A stretch of DNA of 53,229 nucleotides from Actinomycetota bacterium (GCA_005888435.1 VAXO01000021.1:1-53229), one strand, 5' to 3'. Numbered from the stretch's first letter, positions 28,099-38,406 are shown. Notes: a model not told the origin generated them from the letters alone. Numbers and translations are program-made.

Positions 28099-29727
28099 AT
28101 GCGGTCGCTTCGGACTCTCGCTGCGCTTGCCCTGGCGCTGCTCGGCCTCGCTGTCGGTGTGCCGAGCGCGTCCGCGATCGACCCGTTTCCGATCGACGGG
28201 ATCATGACCCTGTCGAACGACAACTTCACCGTCCACTACAACGGGAACGACCGCGACACGGCCTGCGTGAACTTCATCACCGAGGAGAAGGCCGGCGACA
28301 TCCTCGGGATGCTCGATCGCGCGCGGACTTTCTACGCGAGCATGGGTTGGCCGGTGCCTGCGCCGGGCGCGCATGTCTCGATCGACGACTTCCCTGCTAA
28401 CGGTGGCTGCGCGCCGTACGGGAACGGGCTGCCGTTCGGCGTCGCGACGCCGCTCAACCGCTGGAACGCATTCGTCGAGAGCGGCAACATCCACCTCGAC
28501 GCCCACACGGGTCTGACGTATCCGATCATCGCGCACGAGGTCTTTCACCTCGTCGAGGACGGGATCGCCCCCGGTGCCGACCAGTGGTTGCAAGAGGGCA
28601 CGGCCGAATGGGCCGCTGTTCGCGCCAACAAGGCCGAAGGCGGGGCCGAAAAGAACCCCGATCGCACACTCGACTGCGTCGGCTCGCGCTGCGGCGATAC
28701 CGAATTCGACAAGAACGGCTATCCGGGCTGGATGCTGTTCGAGTACCTCGCCGAGCGTTACGGCGACGCGAAGGTAAAGGCGGTCTGGGATCAAGCCCTC
28801 GCGAATCCCGCCAACCCGGGCACGACCGACCTGGCAGCGGCGCTGCCGGCCGGCACCACTCTCGCGTCTTTCTTCAACGACTACACGACGGCGCGAATGA
28901 CAGGCAACTTCACGCTCCCCGCGCTCAAGGACACGCGGCCCGAGGTCTACGCCGCGATCCCGGTCGGCACGACCTCCGGCTCGCTGCCGGAGACCCCTGT
29001 CGCGCTGAACCACCTCGCGGTTCGCTACGTCACATTCCTGCACGGGTCGGATCCGACACTCCCGTGCTTCGCTGCCACCTTGACGATCAACGTCGCGATG
29101 CCGGCCGGTGTCGTCTCGACCCCGACGTACTACGCGAACACGAAGACGGCCGCTCCCCAGCCACTCACGGCCTCCGGGTTGGCGGCATCGATCACGGTTC
29201 CCTGGAACACATGCGCCGGCAGCCCGAGCGCGTACCTCTCCTTGCCGAACGACAGCCTCGGAATGGACGGCCGTGAGTTCACGGTGAGCGGCAGCGTCGG
29301 CGTCGACCCGAACGCGCCGGCCGCACCCTCCGAACCGCCGCCCGGCGCGCACGTGATCGGCACGCCGATCGCCGCGCCGACGACTGACCCGGCACCGACG
29401 CTCAACATCTACGCGCCGGAGGTACTGCGTGTCTCGAGCAAGACGCGACTGCTGCGCTTCGTCGTCTTCTCGAGCGGTGACGGCAGGCTCGGAGCGGTTC
29501 TGGGCTCGGCGGGCCTGGGCTCGGCCGCCTTGCGGAGCGGCAACAACGACGTCCGCTTCGTTCTCCCGACGCAGCTGTTCCAGTCGTTGCGGTCGAAGCG
29601 CTCTTCGAACGTGCTGCAGCTGACGAGCAAGTCGCCGAGCGGCACGGAGGGCGCGACCTTCACGCGCCGCGTCGTCGTGCAGACGCCGCCGAAGCCGAAG
29701 AAGAAGCCGGCGAAGAAGAAGCACTAG
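28099..29727 (+). CDS. Secreted HExxH metalloprotease-like protein with Lys-rich C-terminus
   Basis: Signal peptide; IIAHEVFHLVED...WLQEGTAEWAA (gluzincin-like HExxH...E); C-terminal PPKPKKKPAKKKH. Confidence 0.75.
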   Translation: MRSLRTLAALALALLGLAVGVPSASAIDPFPIDGIMTLSNDNFTVHYNGNDRDTACVNFITEEKAGDILGMLDRARTFYASMGWPVPAPGAHVSIDDFPANGGCAPYGNGLPFGVATPLNRWNAFVESGNIHLDAHTGLTYPIIAHEVFHLVEDGIAPGADQWLQEGTAEWAAVRANKAEGGAEKNPDRTLDCVGSRCGDTEFDKNGYPGWMLFEYLAERYGDAKVKAVWDQALANPANPGTTDLAAALPAGTTLASFFNDYTTARMTGNFTLPALKDTRPEVYAAIPVGTTSGSLPETPVALNHLAVRYVTFLHGSDPTLPCFAATLTINVAMPAGVVSTPTYYANTKTAAPQPLTASGLAASITVPWNTCAGSPSAYLSLPNDSLGMDGREFTVSGSVGVDPNAPAAPSEPPPGAHVIGTPIAAPTTDPAPTLNIYAPEVLRVSSKTRLLRFVVFSSGDGRLGAVLGSAGLGSAALRSGNNDVRFVLPTQLFQSLRSKRSSNVLQLTSKSPSGTEGATFTRRVVVQTPPKPKKKPAKKKH

Positions 29728-29739
29728 AGTCGCCGCCTA

Positions 29740-30858
29740 GTGGCGGCCGACGGGATCTTCCTCGCACGACCCGACGCGCCGGCCGACGGCATCTCGCTGG
29801 CGGTCAAGGATCTGCTGGACACCGCAGGACTGACGACGACCTACGGCTCGGCGATCTTCGCGGAGCACGTGCCTGCGATCTCGGCCGAGTCGGTCGTGCG
29901 GCTCGAAGCCGCGGGCTACGCCAACGTCGGCAAGACGAACCTGCACGAGCTCGCGTACGGCACTACCTCGGAGAACCCGCACTTCGGCACCGTCCCGAAC
30001 CCGCTCGCGCCCGGACGCATCGCGGGCGGCTCGAGCGGCGGCTCCGCCGCCGCGCTCGCGGCGGGCCTCGCCGACGCGGCGCTCGGCAGCGACTCGGGCG
30101 GCTCGATCCGAATCCCGTCGGCGTGCTGCGGCACGGTGGGCTTCAAGCCCACGTACGACCTCGTCCCGACCGCCGGCTGCTTCCCGCTGGCGCCGAGCTT
30201 CGACCACGTCGGCCCGATGGCGCGGGACGTCGCCGGTTGCGTCCGGCAGCTCCGTCTGCTCGCGCCCGGCTTCGAGCCGGCAACGCTGGAGTCATTCGAG
30301 GAGATCGCGATCGCGGTCGCCTGGATCGACGAGGCCGATCCGCTCGTCGCCGTGCGCGTGCGGGACGCGGCTGCGCGCTTCCCGCGCGCGCGTGCGGTCG
30401 ACTGGCCGCGGCCCCAGATCGACGCGCTGTTCATGCGCGAGGTCGCCGACGTGCACCGCGAGCTGTATGCCGAGAACGGGGAGCTGTACGGCGACGAGCT
30501 CGCCACGAAGGTCGAGCGCTGCCTCGGGGTCTCGGACGCCGAGGCCTCGCTCGCCGAGCGTTCCCGAGCGGAGTACCGCGAACGCTGCGCGGAGCTGCTG
30601 GACGGCTTCGACCTCCTGCTCACGCCGACGCTCTCCTGCGTCGCGCCGCCGGTGGGCATCGGCGACCTGGCGCTTCGCGGGACGCTGACCCGGAACACCC
30701 TCCCGTTCAACGCCCTCGGCTGGCCCGCGCTCGCCGTGCCCTGCGGCGCGGCGGAGGACGGCCTGCCCGCGTCCGCCCAGCTCGTGGGCCGGCCCGGCGC
30801 CGACGCGCTCGTGCTCGCGGCCGGAAAACGGCTTGCCACGGCGCTTTCCGTCACCTAG
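29740..30858 (+). CDS. Amidase (amidase signature family)
   Basis: AVKDLLDTAG, GKTNLHELAYGTTSENPHFG, PGRIAGGSSGGSAAALAAGLADAALGSDSGGSIRIPSACCGTVGFKPTY. Confidence 0.93.
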   Translation: MAADGIFLARPDAPADGISLAVKDLLDTAGLTTTYGSAIFAEHVPAISAESVVRLEAAGYANVGKTNLHELAYGTTSENPHFGTVPNPLAPGRIAGGSSGGSAAALAAGLADAALGSDSGGSIRIPSACCGTVGFKPTYDLVPTAGCFPLAPSFDHVGPMARDVAGCVRQLRLLAPGFEPATLESFEEIAIAVAWIDEADPLVAVRVRDAAARFPRARAVDWPRPQIDALFMREVADVHRELYAENGELYGDELATKVERCLGVSDAEASLAERSRAEYRERCAELLDGFDLLLTPTLSCVAPPVGIGDLALRGTLTRNTLPFNALGWPALAVPCGAAEDGLPASAQLVGRPGADALVLAAGKRLATALSVT

Positions 30859-30914
30859 CCATCCCTCGTTCGAGGGACAGCCGGGCGGCTTGGGTTGCCG
30901 ACAAACCATGAGGA

Positions 30915-32867
30915 ATGCGCGTCCTCGCACTTGCGGCCATCTGTTTCACCCTGCTCGGCGTCGCTTCGGCAGCCGACGCAGCCACCCCTGTCAAAGGCGC
31001 GGCCCCCGGGCACCTGCACGGGTTCCTGCTGCGCGCCGACGAGCCCGTCGCGGACGCGTTCCCGCGGACCCCGTCCTTCGCGTGGGATCCCGTCCCGGGC
31101 GCGGTGCGCTACCAGTTCCAGCTCTCGACGAGCTCGAGCTTCCGCGACAGCGGGCTGCTCTACACCGCCTCGAGCCTGACGACGCCGGTCACTGCGCCGG
31201 AGCTCACGCTGCCGTGGATCACCGGCAACCCGCATGCGCTGTTCGCGCGCGTGCGCGCGATCAAGCGCTCGTCGTCGACGCCGTGGAGTGCCGCGTTCGG
31301 CTTCGACATGGAGCCGGCCGCCGCGCCGAAGCCGCTTCCGAGCGAGCCCGGGCTCTTGCGCTGGACACCGATCGAGGGCGCCGACATGTACCAGATCTGG
31401 CTCATCGACATCAATAACCCGACCGCGAAGATGGAGATGTCGCTGACGAACGTGCTGGACGAGCGCGAGTTCTACACATTCCATCGCTCGGCGAACTGGA
31501 CGGGCACGATCCGCTGGCGCATTCGCGCGTTGCGGATGGACAACGACCCGTCCGCGCGCCAGAACCACCTGCCGGCCGTGGCATACGGACCCTGGAGCCC
31601 GGTCTACACGTCGACGAACCCGGCGTATTCGACGGGGCCGATCACACTCGGCCACACGGTCTCCGACGTGATCGCAAATGGCGATGGCTCGTCGGCCGCG
31701 CACCGCCTGATGCCGGGCTTCACGTTCAGCGGCGACACCGCGATCGACGACACGAAGGCGGAGCTCTTCCGCATCTACGTCTTCACCGACCGCCAGTGCC
31801 TCAACCGTGTGTACACGAGCGCGATCGTCGGCGGCCCCGCCTACGCACCGCGCCCATACGGACCGCTGGCGCTGCCGAGGAGCCCGACCGCGCTGCCGGC
31901 CGCGCGCTCCAACTACCTTCGTGACGGCAGCGAGCCGGACAGCTTCATGTTCGACGGGCTTCCGGCCAAGTCGACGGAGTCCGAGCCTGCGGCCACGCCG
32001 ACGACCGCGGTCCCGACGGATTCCGATTCCACGTCGACGACGTCCACGCCCGCCGGCCCTGCGCAGCTGAAGTTCAGCGGCGACCTCGGCGCGCCGGTCG
32101 ACCTGTGGGACACGGAATGGCCCAGCGGCGGCTACTACTGGACGGTCGTCGCTGTCGGCGCTGTCTCGCCCGGGGCGCTCACCACCGCGACCGCGAGCCT
32201 CAGCGCAGTGGGCAGCGTTTCGGCGTCCGCAGTCGACGGGTCAGGCTTCTCGACCGGCGACACCGTGCTGATCGGCAATTCGGGCAACCAGGAGAACGCG
32301 ACGATCGTCAACGTCAGCGGCTCCACCATCGGCTTTGCGTCACCGCTCAAGTTCGCTCACGGCCCGGGTGAGCCGATCCTGCGCACGGGCGGGAACCTCC
32401 AGTACGAGGACCTCGAGCTGCCGCAGGACGTCTGCGCAGCGCCGTACAACCGCGTCGCACGGTTCGGCAAGAACAGCGAACCGTCGCTGACCGCGGCCGG
32501 CGAGCTGTTCGCGTCGGGCCTTTCGCCGAGCGGCAGGCTCACCGCCGGCAAGAGCAGTCAGGCGTTCTACGGCTATCCGCTCGTCGCGTGGACGCCCGCG
32601 CTCGGCGCGTCGGCGTACGAGGTGCAGTGGAGCAAGACGCGGTATCCGTTCACGCCGCAGGCGAACCCGTCGAACCAGGGCGCCCTCGGCACCATGACGC
32701 TCGGCACGTCCGTCGTGCTGCCGCTCCCCGCCGGGACCTGGTGGTACCGCGTGCGCGGCTTCAACCTCAACCTCCCCACCGGCGCGCAGCAGATGTCCTG
32801 GTCGAAGCCCTCGAGGATCGTCGTCGCTAAGCCGAAGTTCAAAGTCGTCGGCGGCGGCCGAACCTAA
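30915..32867 (+). CDS. Secreted multi-domain surface protein (Fn3-like segments)
   Basis: Signal peptide; repeated FAWDPVPGAVRYQFQLS / LRWTPIEGADMYQIWL / VAWTPALGASAYEVQWS modules. Confidence 0.75.
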   Translation: MRVLALAAICFTLLGVASAADAATPVKGAAPGHLHGFLLRADEPVADAFPRTPSFAWDPVPGAVRYQFQLSTSSSFRDSGLLYTASSLTTPVTAPELTLPWITGNPHALFARVRAIKRSSSTPWSAAFGFDMEPAAAPKPLPSEPGLLRWTPIEGADMYQIWLIDINNPTAKMEMSLTNVLDEREFYTFHRSANWTGTIRWRIRALRMDNDPSARQNHLPAVAYGPWSPVYTSTNPAYSTGPITLGHTVSDVIANGDGSSAAHRLMPGFTFSGDTAIDDTKAELFRIYVFTDRQCLNRVYTSAIVGGPAYAPRPYGPLALPRSPTALPAARSNYLRDGSEPDSFMFDGLPAKSTESEPAATPTTAVPTDSDSTSTTSTPAGPAQLKFSGDLGAPVDLWDTEWPSGGYYWTVVAVGAVSPGALTTATASLSAVGSVSASAVDGSGFSTGDTVLIGNSGNQENATIVNVSGSTIGFASPLKFAHGPGEPILRTGGNLQYEDLELPQDVCAAPYNRVARFGKNSEPSLTAAGELFASGLSPSGRLTAGKSSQAFYGYPLVAWTPALGASAYEVQWSKTRYPFTPQANPSNQGALGTMTLGTSVVLPLPAGTWWYRVRGFNLNLPTGAQQMSWSKPSRIVVAKPKFKVVGGGRT

Positions 32868-32872
32868 AGGCT

Positions 32873-32885
32873 GGGGTCAGACCCC
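32873..32885. repeat. GGGGTCAGACCCC palindromic repeat
   Basis: TAAAGGCTGGGGTCAGACCCC between convergent genes; overlaps stop of 32877..33713. Confidence 0.9.
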
Positions 32886-33713
32886 GAAGGCGTACTCGGC
32901 CGAGTTGCAGACGAACTCGTAGCCGATGTTCATGTAGATCTTGTTCGACGTCGGGTTCGCCAGATCGGTGTAGAGGAAGCAGTAGTCGAGCCCGCCGTCG
33001 AGCTGCTCCTTCGTCACCGCCGCGGTGACGGCACTGCCGTAGCCACGGCCGCGTCGCTCCGGTGGGGTGTAGACCGGCCCGATGCGCGTCCCGTGGGGCG
33101 TCCGCCCGCTTTGGCCGCAGATCGAGACCGGCTCACCGCCGTCCTCCCAGAGACCGAACCCGGCGGTCGTGCTCGCCAGGCGCCGATCGACTGCAGGCTC
33201 GAGCTCGACATGTGGGCCGTCGTCCGCCAGTGCCTCCGCTTGAAACGCACGCAGCCAGTCGAGGATCAGGTCGCGGTCGTCGGCGGTGGCGCGACGCGGC
33301 GCGCCGGACACGCCGCTTGGCTCGTGCACGCTTCGCGCCGCGTAGACGCCCTGTCTCATGCGCACGCGTCGCGGCCCGCCCCACGTGTCGGCGAACGAGT
33401 CAACCTCAGGCAGCGCGCCCGTCACGCCCGGGACCTCGACACCGCGCTCGCGCAGCGTTTGCGCGAGGAACGACAGCGCGTCGTCCTCGAGCGGTTTCGC
33501 CACGACGATGTTGAACGGCGGCGTCATGACGCCGGCACCGACGACCCCTCCGTCCCGCACCGTCCAGAGATGCGCCTCCGGGTATGCACCCGGCGCGTCG
33601 ACGAGCGTCGAGCAGATCCCGTAGACGAGGTTGTGTCGCGCCTCGTCCGCGTCGAGCACGGGTGCTGCCGCGGCCAGGAACGCGCTCGCGTCGGGATGCT
33701 CGTCGAGCTCCAT
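32877..33713 (-). CDS. GNAT-family N-acetyltransferase
   Basis: IGPVYTPPERRGRGYGSAVTAAVTKEQLDGG...LYTDLANPTSNKIYMNIGYEFV. Confidence 0.88.
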   Translation of the reverse strand: MELDEHPDASAFLAAAAPVLDADEARHNLVYGICSTLVDAPGAYPEAHLWTVRDGGVVGAGVMTPPFNIVVAKPLEDDALSFLAQTLRERGVEVPGVTGALPEVDSFADTWGGPRRVRMRQGVYAARSVHEPSGVSGAPRRATADDRDLILDWLRAFQAEALADDGPHVELEPAVDRRLASTTAGFGLWEDGGEPVSICGQSGRTPHGTRIGPVYTPPERRGRGYGSAVTAAVTKEQLDGGLDYCFLYTDLANPTSNKIYMNIGYEFVCNSAEYAFGV

Positions 33714-34426
33714 CACTGAATCGCTTTGAGCATGCGCCGCCCGAAGCGCTCGACCTGCTTCGGCAGTAGGCGACGCTGCTTCTTCAGCGCCGACGACCCG
33801 ACCCAAAACGCGGTCTTCACGCCGAGCACGTAGCGATTGCGCGCACGATCGGCGAGCGTGTTGTGCAGCACCTTGCGCGCAACCGTCGTGGACCCGACGA
33901 CGAAGCGCGCGTCCTTGAAGCGCCGCGAACGGTAGATCGCGTGACCGACCACCTTGCGCGGCCCCGCCGTCCACGTCGTGTCGTGGAACGCCACCCAGCC
34001 ACCATCCACGACCTTCGGCACCCACTTCTCGAAGTCCTCGAGCACGAGGTCGTACTCGTGCGAGCCGTCCACGAAGAGCAGCTCGATCGGTTCGTCGAAA
34101 GTGTCGGCGGCGGGCTGCGAAAGCGAGGCGATCGGGCGCACGAGCTCCGCGATCCCCGCGCGCTCGACGTTCGTCTTGAAGTCGCCGAAGCGGTAGTCAG
34201 CATGCGGATCGATCGCGTAGATGGGCACCCCGTTCCCCGCCTGCGACCCGAGCGCGAGACAGACGGTCGACTTGCCCTTCCACGAGCCGATCTCGACGAT
34301 GACCCCGTCGCCGCGGCAGCGTCGGGCAAGCTCGTAGAGCGCCTCGCCCTCCTCGTCCGTCAGCCAGCCCGGGATGTCTGCGATCAGCGGCTTGACGCGT
34401 GTGTGGAAATCAGTCGTACTCGTCAT
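33713..34426 (-). CDS. Class I SAM-dependent methyltransferase (Methyltransf_24-like)
   Basis: GVIVEIGSWKGKSTVCLALG...IYAIDPHADY...IELLFVDGSHEYDLVLEDFEKWVPKVVDGGWVAFHDT. Confidence 0.88.
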   Translation of the reverse strand: MTSTTDFHTRVKPLIADIPGWLTDEEGEALYELARRCRGDGVIVEIGSWKGKSTVCLALGSQAGNGVPIYAIDPHADYRFGDFKTNVERAGIAELVRPIASLSQPAADTFDEPIELLFVDGSHEYDLVLEDFEKWVPKVVDGGWVAFHDTTWTAGPRKVVGHAIYRSRRFKDARFVVGSTTVARKVLHNTLADRARNRYVLGVKTAFWVGSSALKKQRRLLPKQVERFGRRMLKAIQ

Positions 34427-35159
34427 GGCGGCGCCACCAGACCCCGGTCTCGTTCCGTCCCAGCGGTGCACGGTCGAGCCATTGATACATCCCCCAGAGA
34501 CCGTCGAGGCCGCGGGCGTATGCGGAGTACGTGTGGTAGACGACGCCATCTTCGAGCGCGAACGCGCTCAGGCCGGGCGCCTCGCGCAGAAACGTGGCGA
34601 CGTCCGTGCCGACCGTCTCCGCGAACTCCGCGACTGGGCCTGCAGGGTCGAGGCGCGGACGTTGATCCACGTCCCGAAAGTTGTATTCGACGACACCGCC
34701 ACGCTGCTGCTCTTCGGTGATCGAGACGCCGAAGTCGTAGTTGAAGTCGCTGTCGTACGACGAGGCCCAAGGGAAGTTCCAGCCCATTCGTCGCTTGTAC
34801 GCCTCGATGTTCGCGAGCGGCGCACGCGAGATCGCGGTGAACATCACGTCGTGGTGCATCACGTGCACGACGGAGCCGTCGAAGCCGTCGGCGATCGCCG
34901 AGCACGACGGGCAGCCGGCCTTGTACTCCGGCCCCAGCATGAAGTGGTAGACGAGGAGCTGCGAGCGGCCGGCAAACAGGTCCGCGAGGGATGCGGAGCC
35001 ACCCTCGGTCTCGAAGGTGTATTCCTTGTCGACGCGCACCCACGGCAGCTCGCGTCGTTCCCGCGCGAGCTCGTCACCCCGGCGCGTGTGCTCCTTCTCC
35101 GCCTGCAGCAGCTCACGGCGCGCCTCCAGCCACTCCTCGCGTGTCCCCTTGCGGCTCAC
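34410..35159 (-). CDS. DUF899 thioredoxin-like family protein
   Basis: LFAGRSQLLVYHFMLGPEYKAGCPSCSAIADGFDG...GMYQWLDRAPLGRNE. Confidence 0.85.
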   Translation of the reverse strand: MSRKGTREEWLEARRELLQAEKEHTRRGDELARERRELPWVRVDKEYTFETEGGSASLADLFAGRSQLLVYHFMLGPEYKAGCPSCSAIADGFDGSVVHVMHHDVMFTAISRAPLANIEAYKRRMGWNFPWASSYDSDFNYDFGVSITEEQQRGGVVEYNFRDVDQRPRLDPAGPVAEFAETVGTDVATFLREAPGLSAFALEDGVVYHTYSAYARGLDGLWGMYQWLDRAPLGRNETGVWWRRHDEYD

Positions 35160-35995
35160 GGAAGCGCTGCCCGGACAGCGTCTTCGTAGATCCGGTCCCG
35201 GCCGAATGTGTCGAGCTCCTCAGAGAGGACGTCTGCCCCCGACGGGGGGTCGCCAGGCGGAAACGGGGCCGGCTCGCCGTCGATCTCCACACCGACGAGC
35301 CGGTCGGAGGGATCGTGCTCGAGCTCGACGGCGTGCTTGAGCCGCGAGCGCAGCCAGCCCGCGAGCAGATGCGCCTGCGCCGCCGTTCCCTGCACGCGGA
35401 TCCTCTGCACGCCCGCGATGTTCGGCCAGAGCGAGGCGAGCATCGGCCGCCACCTGCTCGTCCGCGCCCAGGCGATGTCCGAGACTGCGACACGGTCGAA
35501 GATCTCCGTCAAGCCGCGGTAGCTCTCGGGCAGGTCAGGCCACTCGGTGCTGTCGACGACGAGCCTGTCGACGACGTCGATCAGCCCCTCGAACTCGGGT
35601 GCGCCGAACGGCGGCAGCCCGCGCCAGCGCAGGAACGCGGGCAGGTCGGGGAGCAGCAGCGACTGGACGACGCTGGCGGGCGCCGACGCCCGCTTCCCTT
35701 TCAGGCGCACCCGGATCGTCTCGGTGCAGATCGCGCGACCTTCGCCCACCGGGTAGACGTCGACCTCGACATCGCCTTCGATCCCCTCTTCCTCGTCGGG
35801 CTGCGGAAAGAGGACGACCGTCCGCGACGGATGGCGCTCGGCCAGGAGGCTGAGCACGTCCTCGGCGGCCTCAACCCACTCGGGCGGCACCCAGGCGGTG
35901 TGGGTCATGACGCTCGTCCGCTGGTACGGCGTCTCCGCTCCGGGCTCCGTGCGCAACGACGAGAGCTCGCGCTCGATGTCCCGGATCGATGTCAA
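35156..35995 (-). CDS. opcA: Glucose-6-phosphate dehydrogenase assembly protein OpcA
   Basis: ERHPSRTVVLFPQPD, LPDLPAFLRWRGLPPFG; adjacent to zwf. Confidence 0.9.
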   Translation of the reverse strand: MTSIRDIERELSSLRTEPGAETPYQRTSVMTHTAWVPPEWVEAAEDVLSLLAERHPSRTVVLFPQPDEEEGIEGDVEVDVYPVGEGRAICTETIRVRLKGKRASAPASVVQSLLLPDLPAFLRWRGLPPFGAPEFEGLIDVVDRLVVDSTEWPDLPESYRGLTEIFDRVAVSDIAWARTSRWRPMLASLWPNIAGVQRIRVQGTAAQAHLLAGWLRSRLKHAVELEHDPSDRLVGVEIDGEPAPFPPGDPPSGADVLSEELDTFGRDRIYEDAVRAALP

Positions 35996-37500
35996 TGTCT
36001 GCGCCAGGACCGCCCGTCTCGTTTGAGCAGCTCGTCAGCAGACGGCGGGCCCCAGGTTCCTGCCGGATAGTTCGGGAATCCAGGCCGGTCGCGCACCCAT
36101 GCGGCCACGATCGCGTCGACGAGCGACCATTGCTCCAGCACCTCGTCAATGCGCGTGAAGAGCGTCGCGTCGCCGAGCATGGCGTCGAGGATCAGCCGCT
36201 CGTAGGCCTCGGGCAGGCCGGTGCGGAACGCTCCGCCGTAGAGGAAGTCCATGTGCACCGTCCGGATCGTCATGCCCTGCCCCGGCACCTTCGCGCCGAT
36301 GGCAAGCGAGACGCCCTCGTCGGGCTGCACGTTCACGAGCAGCACGTTCGGCCGCAGCCCCTCTGCCGCGAGCTCCTCGAACGGCGGGTGCGGCGCGCGC
36401 TTGAATTCGATCGCGATCGTCGTCTCGCGGCGCGGCAGCCGTTTGCCCATTCGCACGTAGAACGGCGTGTCCGCCCAGCGCCAGTTGTCGACGTAGAGCT
36501 TCGCGGCGACGTACGTCTCCGTCATCGACTGCGGGTCGACGCCTTCCTCTTCCCGATAGCCGAGCACCTCCTCGCCCTCGACGTAGCCGAGGCCGTACTG
36601 CCCGCGCACGACCGACTTCGGCCCCGGCGTGTGCATCGCTCGCAGCACCTTCACCTTCTCGTTGCGCACCGAGTCGGCGGTGAAGTCGATCGGCGGCTCC
36701 ATCGCCGTGATCGCCAGCAGCTGCAAGAGGTGGTTCTGGAAGATGTCACGAATCGCGCCAGCCTGCTCGTAGTAGGCGGCGCGCCCCTCGATTCCCATCG
36801 ACTCGGCCACGGTGATCTGCACATGGTCGACGAACTGGCGGTTCCAGATCGGTTCGAAGATGCCGTTTGCGAACCGCAGCGCCAGCATGTTCTGCACGGT
36901 CTCCTTGCCGAGGTAGTGGTCGATCCGGAAGACCTCGTGCTCGTCGAAGTACTTCTCGATGACGCCGTTCAAGTGGCGGGCCGACTCGAGGTCGTGGCCG
37001 AACGGCTTCTCGACGATCAGGCGCCTCCAGCCCTCGGACTTGCGCCGCTTGCCCATGGAGTCGACCACCGTCTCGAACGCGCTCGGCGGGATGGCGAGGT
37101 AGTAAACGCGGTTGCCGCCTGTCTCCCGCTCGTCGTCGAGCTCGTTGACGACGTCGACGAGGTGATCGAGGCCCTTCGCGTCCGAGAAGTCCGCCGCCAG
37201 GTACCGGATCCCGTCGGCGAGCCCGTCCCACACGTCGTCGCGGAACTCGTCGCGGCCGAATTGCTGTACCGCCTCCTTCATGCGCTCGCGAAAGTCGTCG
37301 TCCGTCTCCTCCGTGCGCGCGATGCCAACGACGGCGAATCTCTCGGGCAGCAGGTGGCGGTACGCAAGCGAATACAGCGCGGGAAAGATCTTGCGCTTCG
37401 TCAGGTCGCCGGACGCGCCGAAGATGACGAGGATGCAGGGATCCGGCGTGCGCCGGATCTGCAGTCCTTCCAGCAGCGGGTTCTCCTGCGTCGTGGCCAC
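35992..37500 (-). CDS. zwf: Glucose-6-phosphate 1-dehydrogenase
   Basis: VIFGASGDLTKRKIFPALYSLAYRHLLP, FRIDHYLGKETVQNMLALRFANGIFEPIWN. Confidence 0.96.
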   Translation of the reverse strand: MATTQENPLLEGLQIRRTPDPCILVIFGASGDLTKRKIFPALYSLAYRHLLPERFAVVGIARTEETDDDFRERMKEAVQQFGRDEFRDDVWDGLADGIRYLAADFSDAKGLDHLVDVVNELDDERETGGNRVYYLAIPPSAFETVVDSMGKRRKSEGWRRLIVEKPFGHDLESARHLNGVIEKYFDEHEVFRIDHYLGKETVQNMLALRFANGIFEPIWNRQFVDHVQITVAESMGIEGRAAYYEQAGAIRDIFQNHLLQLLAITAMEPPIDFTADSVRNEKVKVLRAMHTPGPKSVVRGQYGLGYVEGEEVLGYREEEGVDPQSMTETYVAAKLYVDNWRWADTPFYVRMGKRLPRRETTIAIEFKRAPHPPFEELAAEGLRPNVLLVNVQPDEGVSLAIGAKVPGQGMTIRTVHMDFLYGGAFRTGLPEAYERLILDAMLGDATLFTRIDEVLEQWSLVDAIVAAWVRDRPGFPNYPAGTWGPPSADELLKRDGRSWRRH

Positions 37501-37501
37501 G

Positions 37502-38404
37502 CTAGCGCGGGTCTTCGCCGGCCTTGGCGCGCTCGAGCGCGCGAACCGCATGCCCGCCGAACTGCTGCCGCAGCGCGGCGGCGACGCGCGCGGAGAACTT
37601 GATCTCGTCACGAGACGCGAAGCGCGCGAACAACGACGCCGAGATCACAGGCGCCGGAACGTTCTCGTTGATCGCCTCGGTGATCGTCCAGCGCCCCTCG
37701 CCGGAGTCCTCCACGTACGGCGCGATGTCCTCCAGCTTCGAGCCGTGCTGCTCGAACGCGGCATGCAGCAGCTCGAGCAGCCACGAGCGCACGACCGAGC
37801 CGTTCCGCCAGATGCCGGAGATCTCGTGCGGATCGAGATCGAACTCGGAGTGCTCCATGATCTCGAAGCCCTCCGCGTACGACTGCATCAGCCCGTATTC
37901 GATGCCGTTGTGCACCATCTTCACGAAGTGTCCGGCGCCGGACGCGCCGACGTGTGCGTATCCCTCCTCCGGCGCGAGCGTCTCGAAGATTGGCTCCAGC
38001 CGCTTCACCGGCTCGTCGTCGCCGCCGACCATCAGGCAGAAGCCGACTTCCAGGCCCCAGATGCCGCCGGAGACACCGGCGTCCGCGAAATGCACTCCGC
38101 GCTTCTGCGCCTCGGCGTAGCGTCGCTGCGAGTCGCGGAAGTTCGAATTGCCGCCGTCGACGATCGCGTCGCCCTCGTCGGCGATCGCGAGCAGCTGCTG
38201 AAAGGTGTCCTCCGTGATCTTCCCGGCCGGGATCATCAGCCAGAACGCGCGCGGCGCCTCGAGCTGGCTCTTCAGCTCCTCGAGCGAGCCCGCCGTGCGC
38301 TCGGCGACGTTCGGGTCGTAGCTCCTGACATCGTGGCCGCCCTCGCGCAGCCGCTCCGTCATGCCGTGACCCATCCGGCCGAGTCCGATCATCCCCAGTT
38401 GCAT
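37502..38404 (-). CDS. gnd: 6-phosphogluconate dehydrogenase (short form)
   Basis: MQLGMIGLGRMGHGMTERLREGGHDV, IVDGGNSNFRDSQRR, GHFVKMVHNGIEYGLMQSYAEG. Confidence 0.95.
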   Translation of the reverse strand: MQLGMIGLGRMGHGMTERLREGGHDVRSYDPNVAERTAGSLEELKSQLEAPRAFWLMIPAGKITEDTFQQLLAIADEGDAIVDGGNSNFRDSQRRYAEAQKRGVHFADAGVSGGIWGLEVGFCLMVGGDDEPVKRLEPIFETLAPEEGYAHVGASGAGHFVKMVHNGIEYGLMQSYAEGFEIMEHSEFDLDPHEISGIWRNGSVVRSWLLELLHAAFEQHGSKLEDIAPYVEDSGEGRWTITEAINENVPAPVISASLFARFASRDEIKFSARVAAALRQQFGGHAVRALERAKAGEDPR

Positions 38405-38406
38405 CG

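Noticed and set aside
28033-29724. 563-aa minus ORF opposite the HExxH protein
   Set aside because: The + strand has a signal peptide and HExxH motif; the minus ORF has shadow composition.
30862-30915. TCCCTCG-TT-CGAGGGA hairpin and GC-rich leader before the surface protein, considered as a riboswitch
   Set aside because: No match to recognisable c-di-GMP, c-di-AMP or cobalamin riboswitch cores; more likely a weak terminator for the amidase gene.
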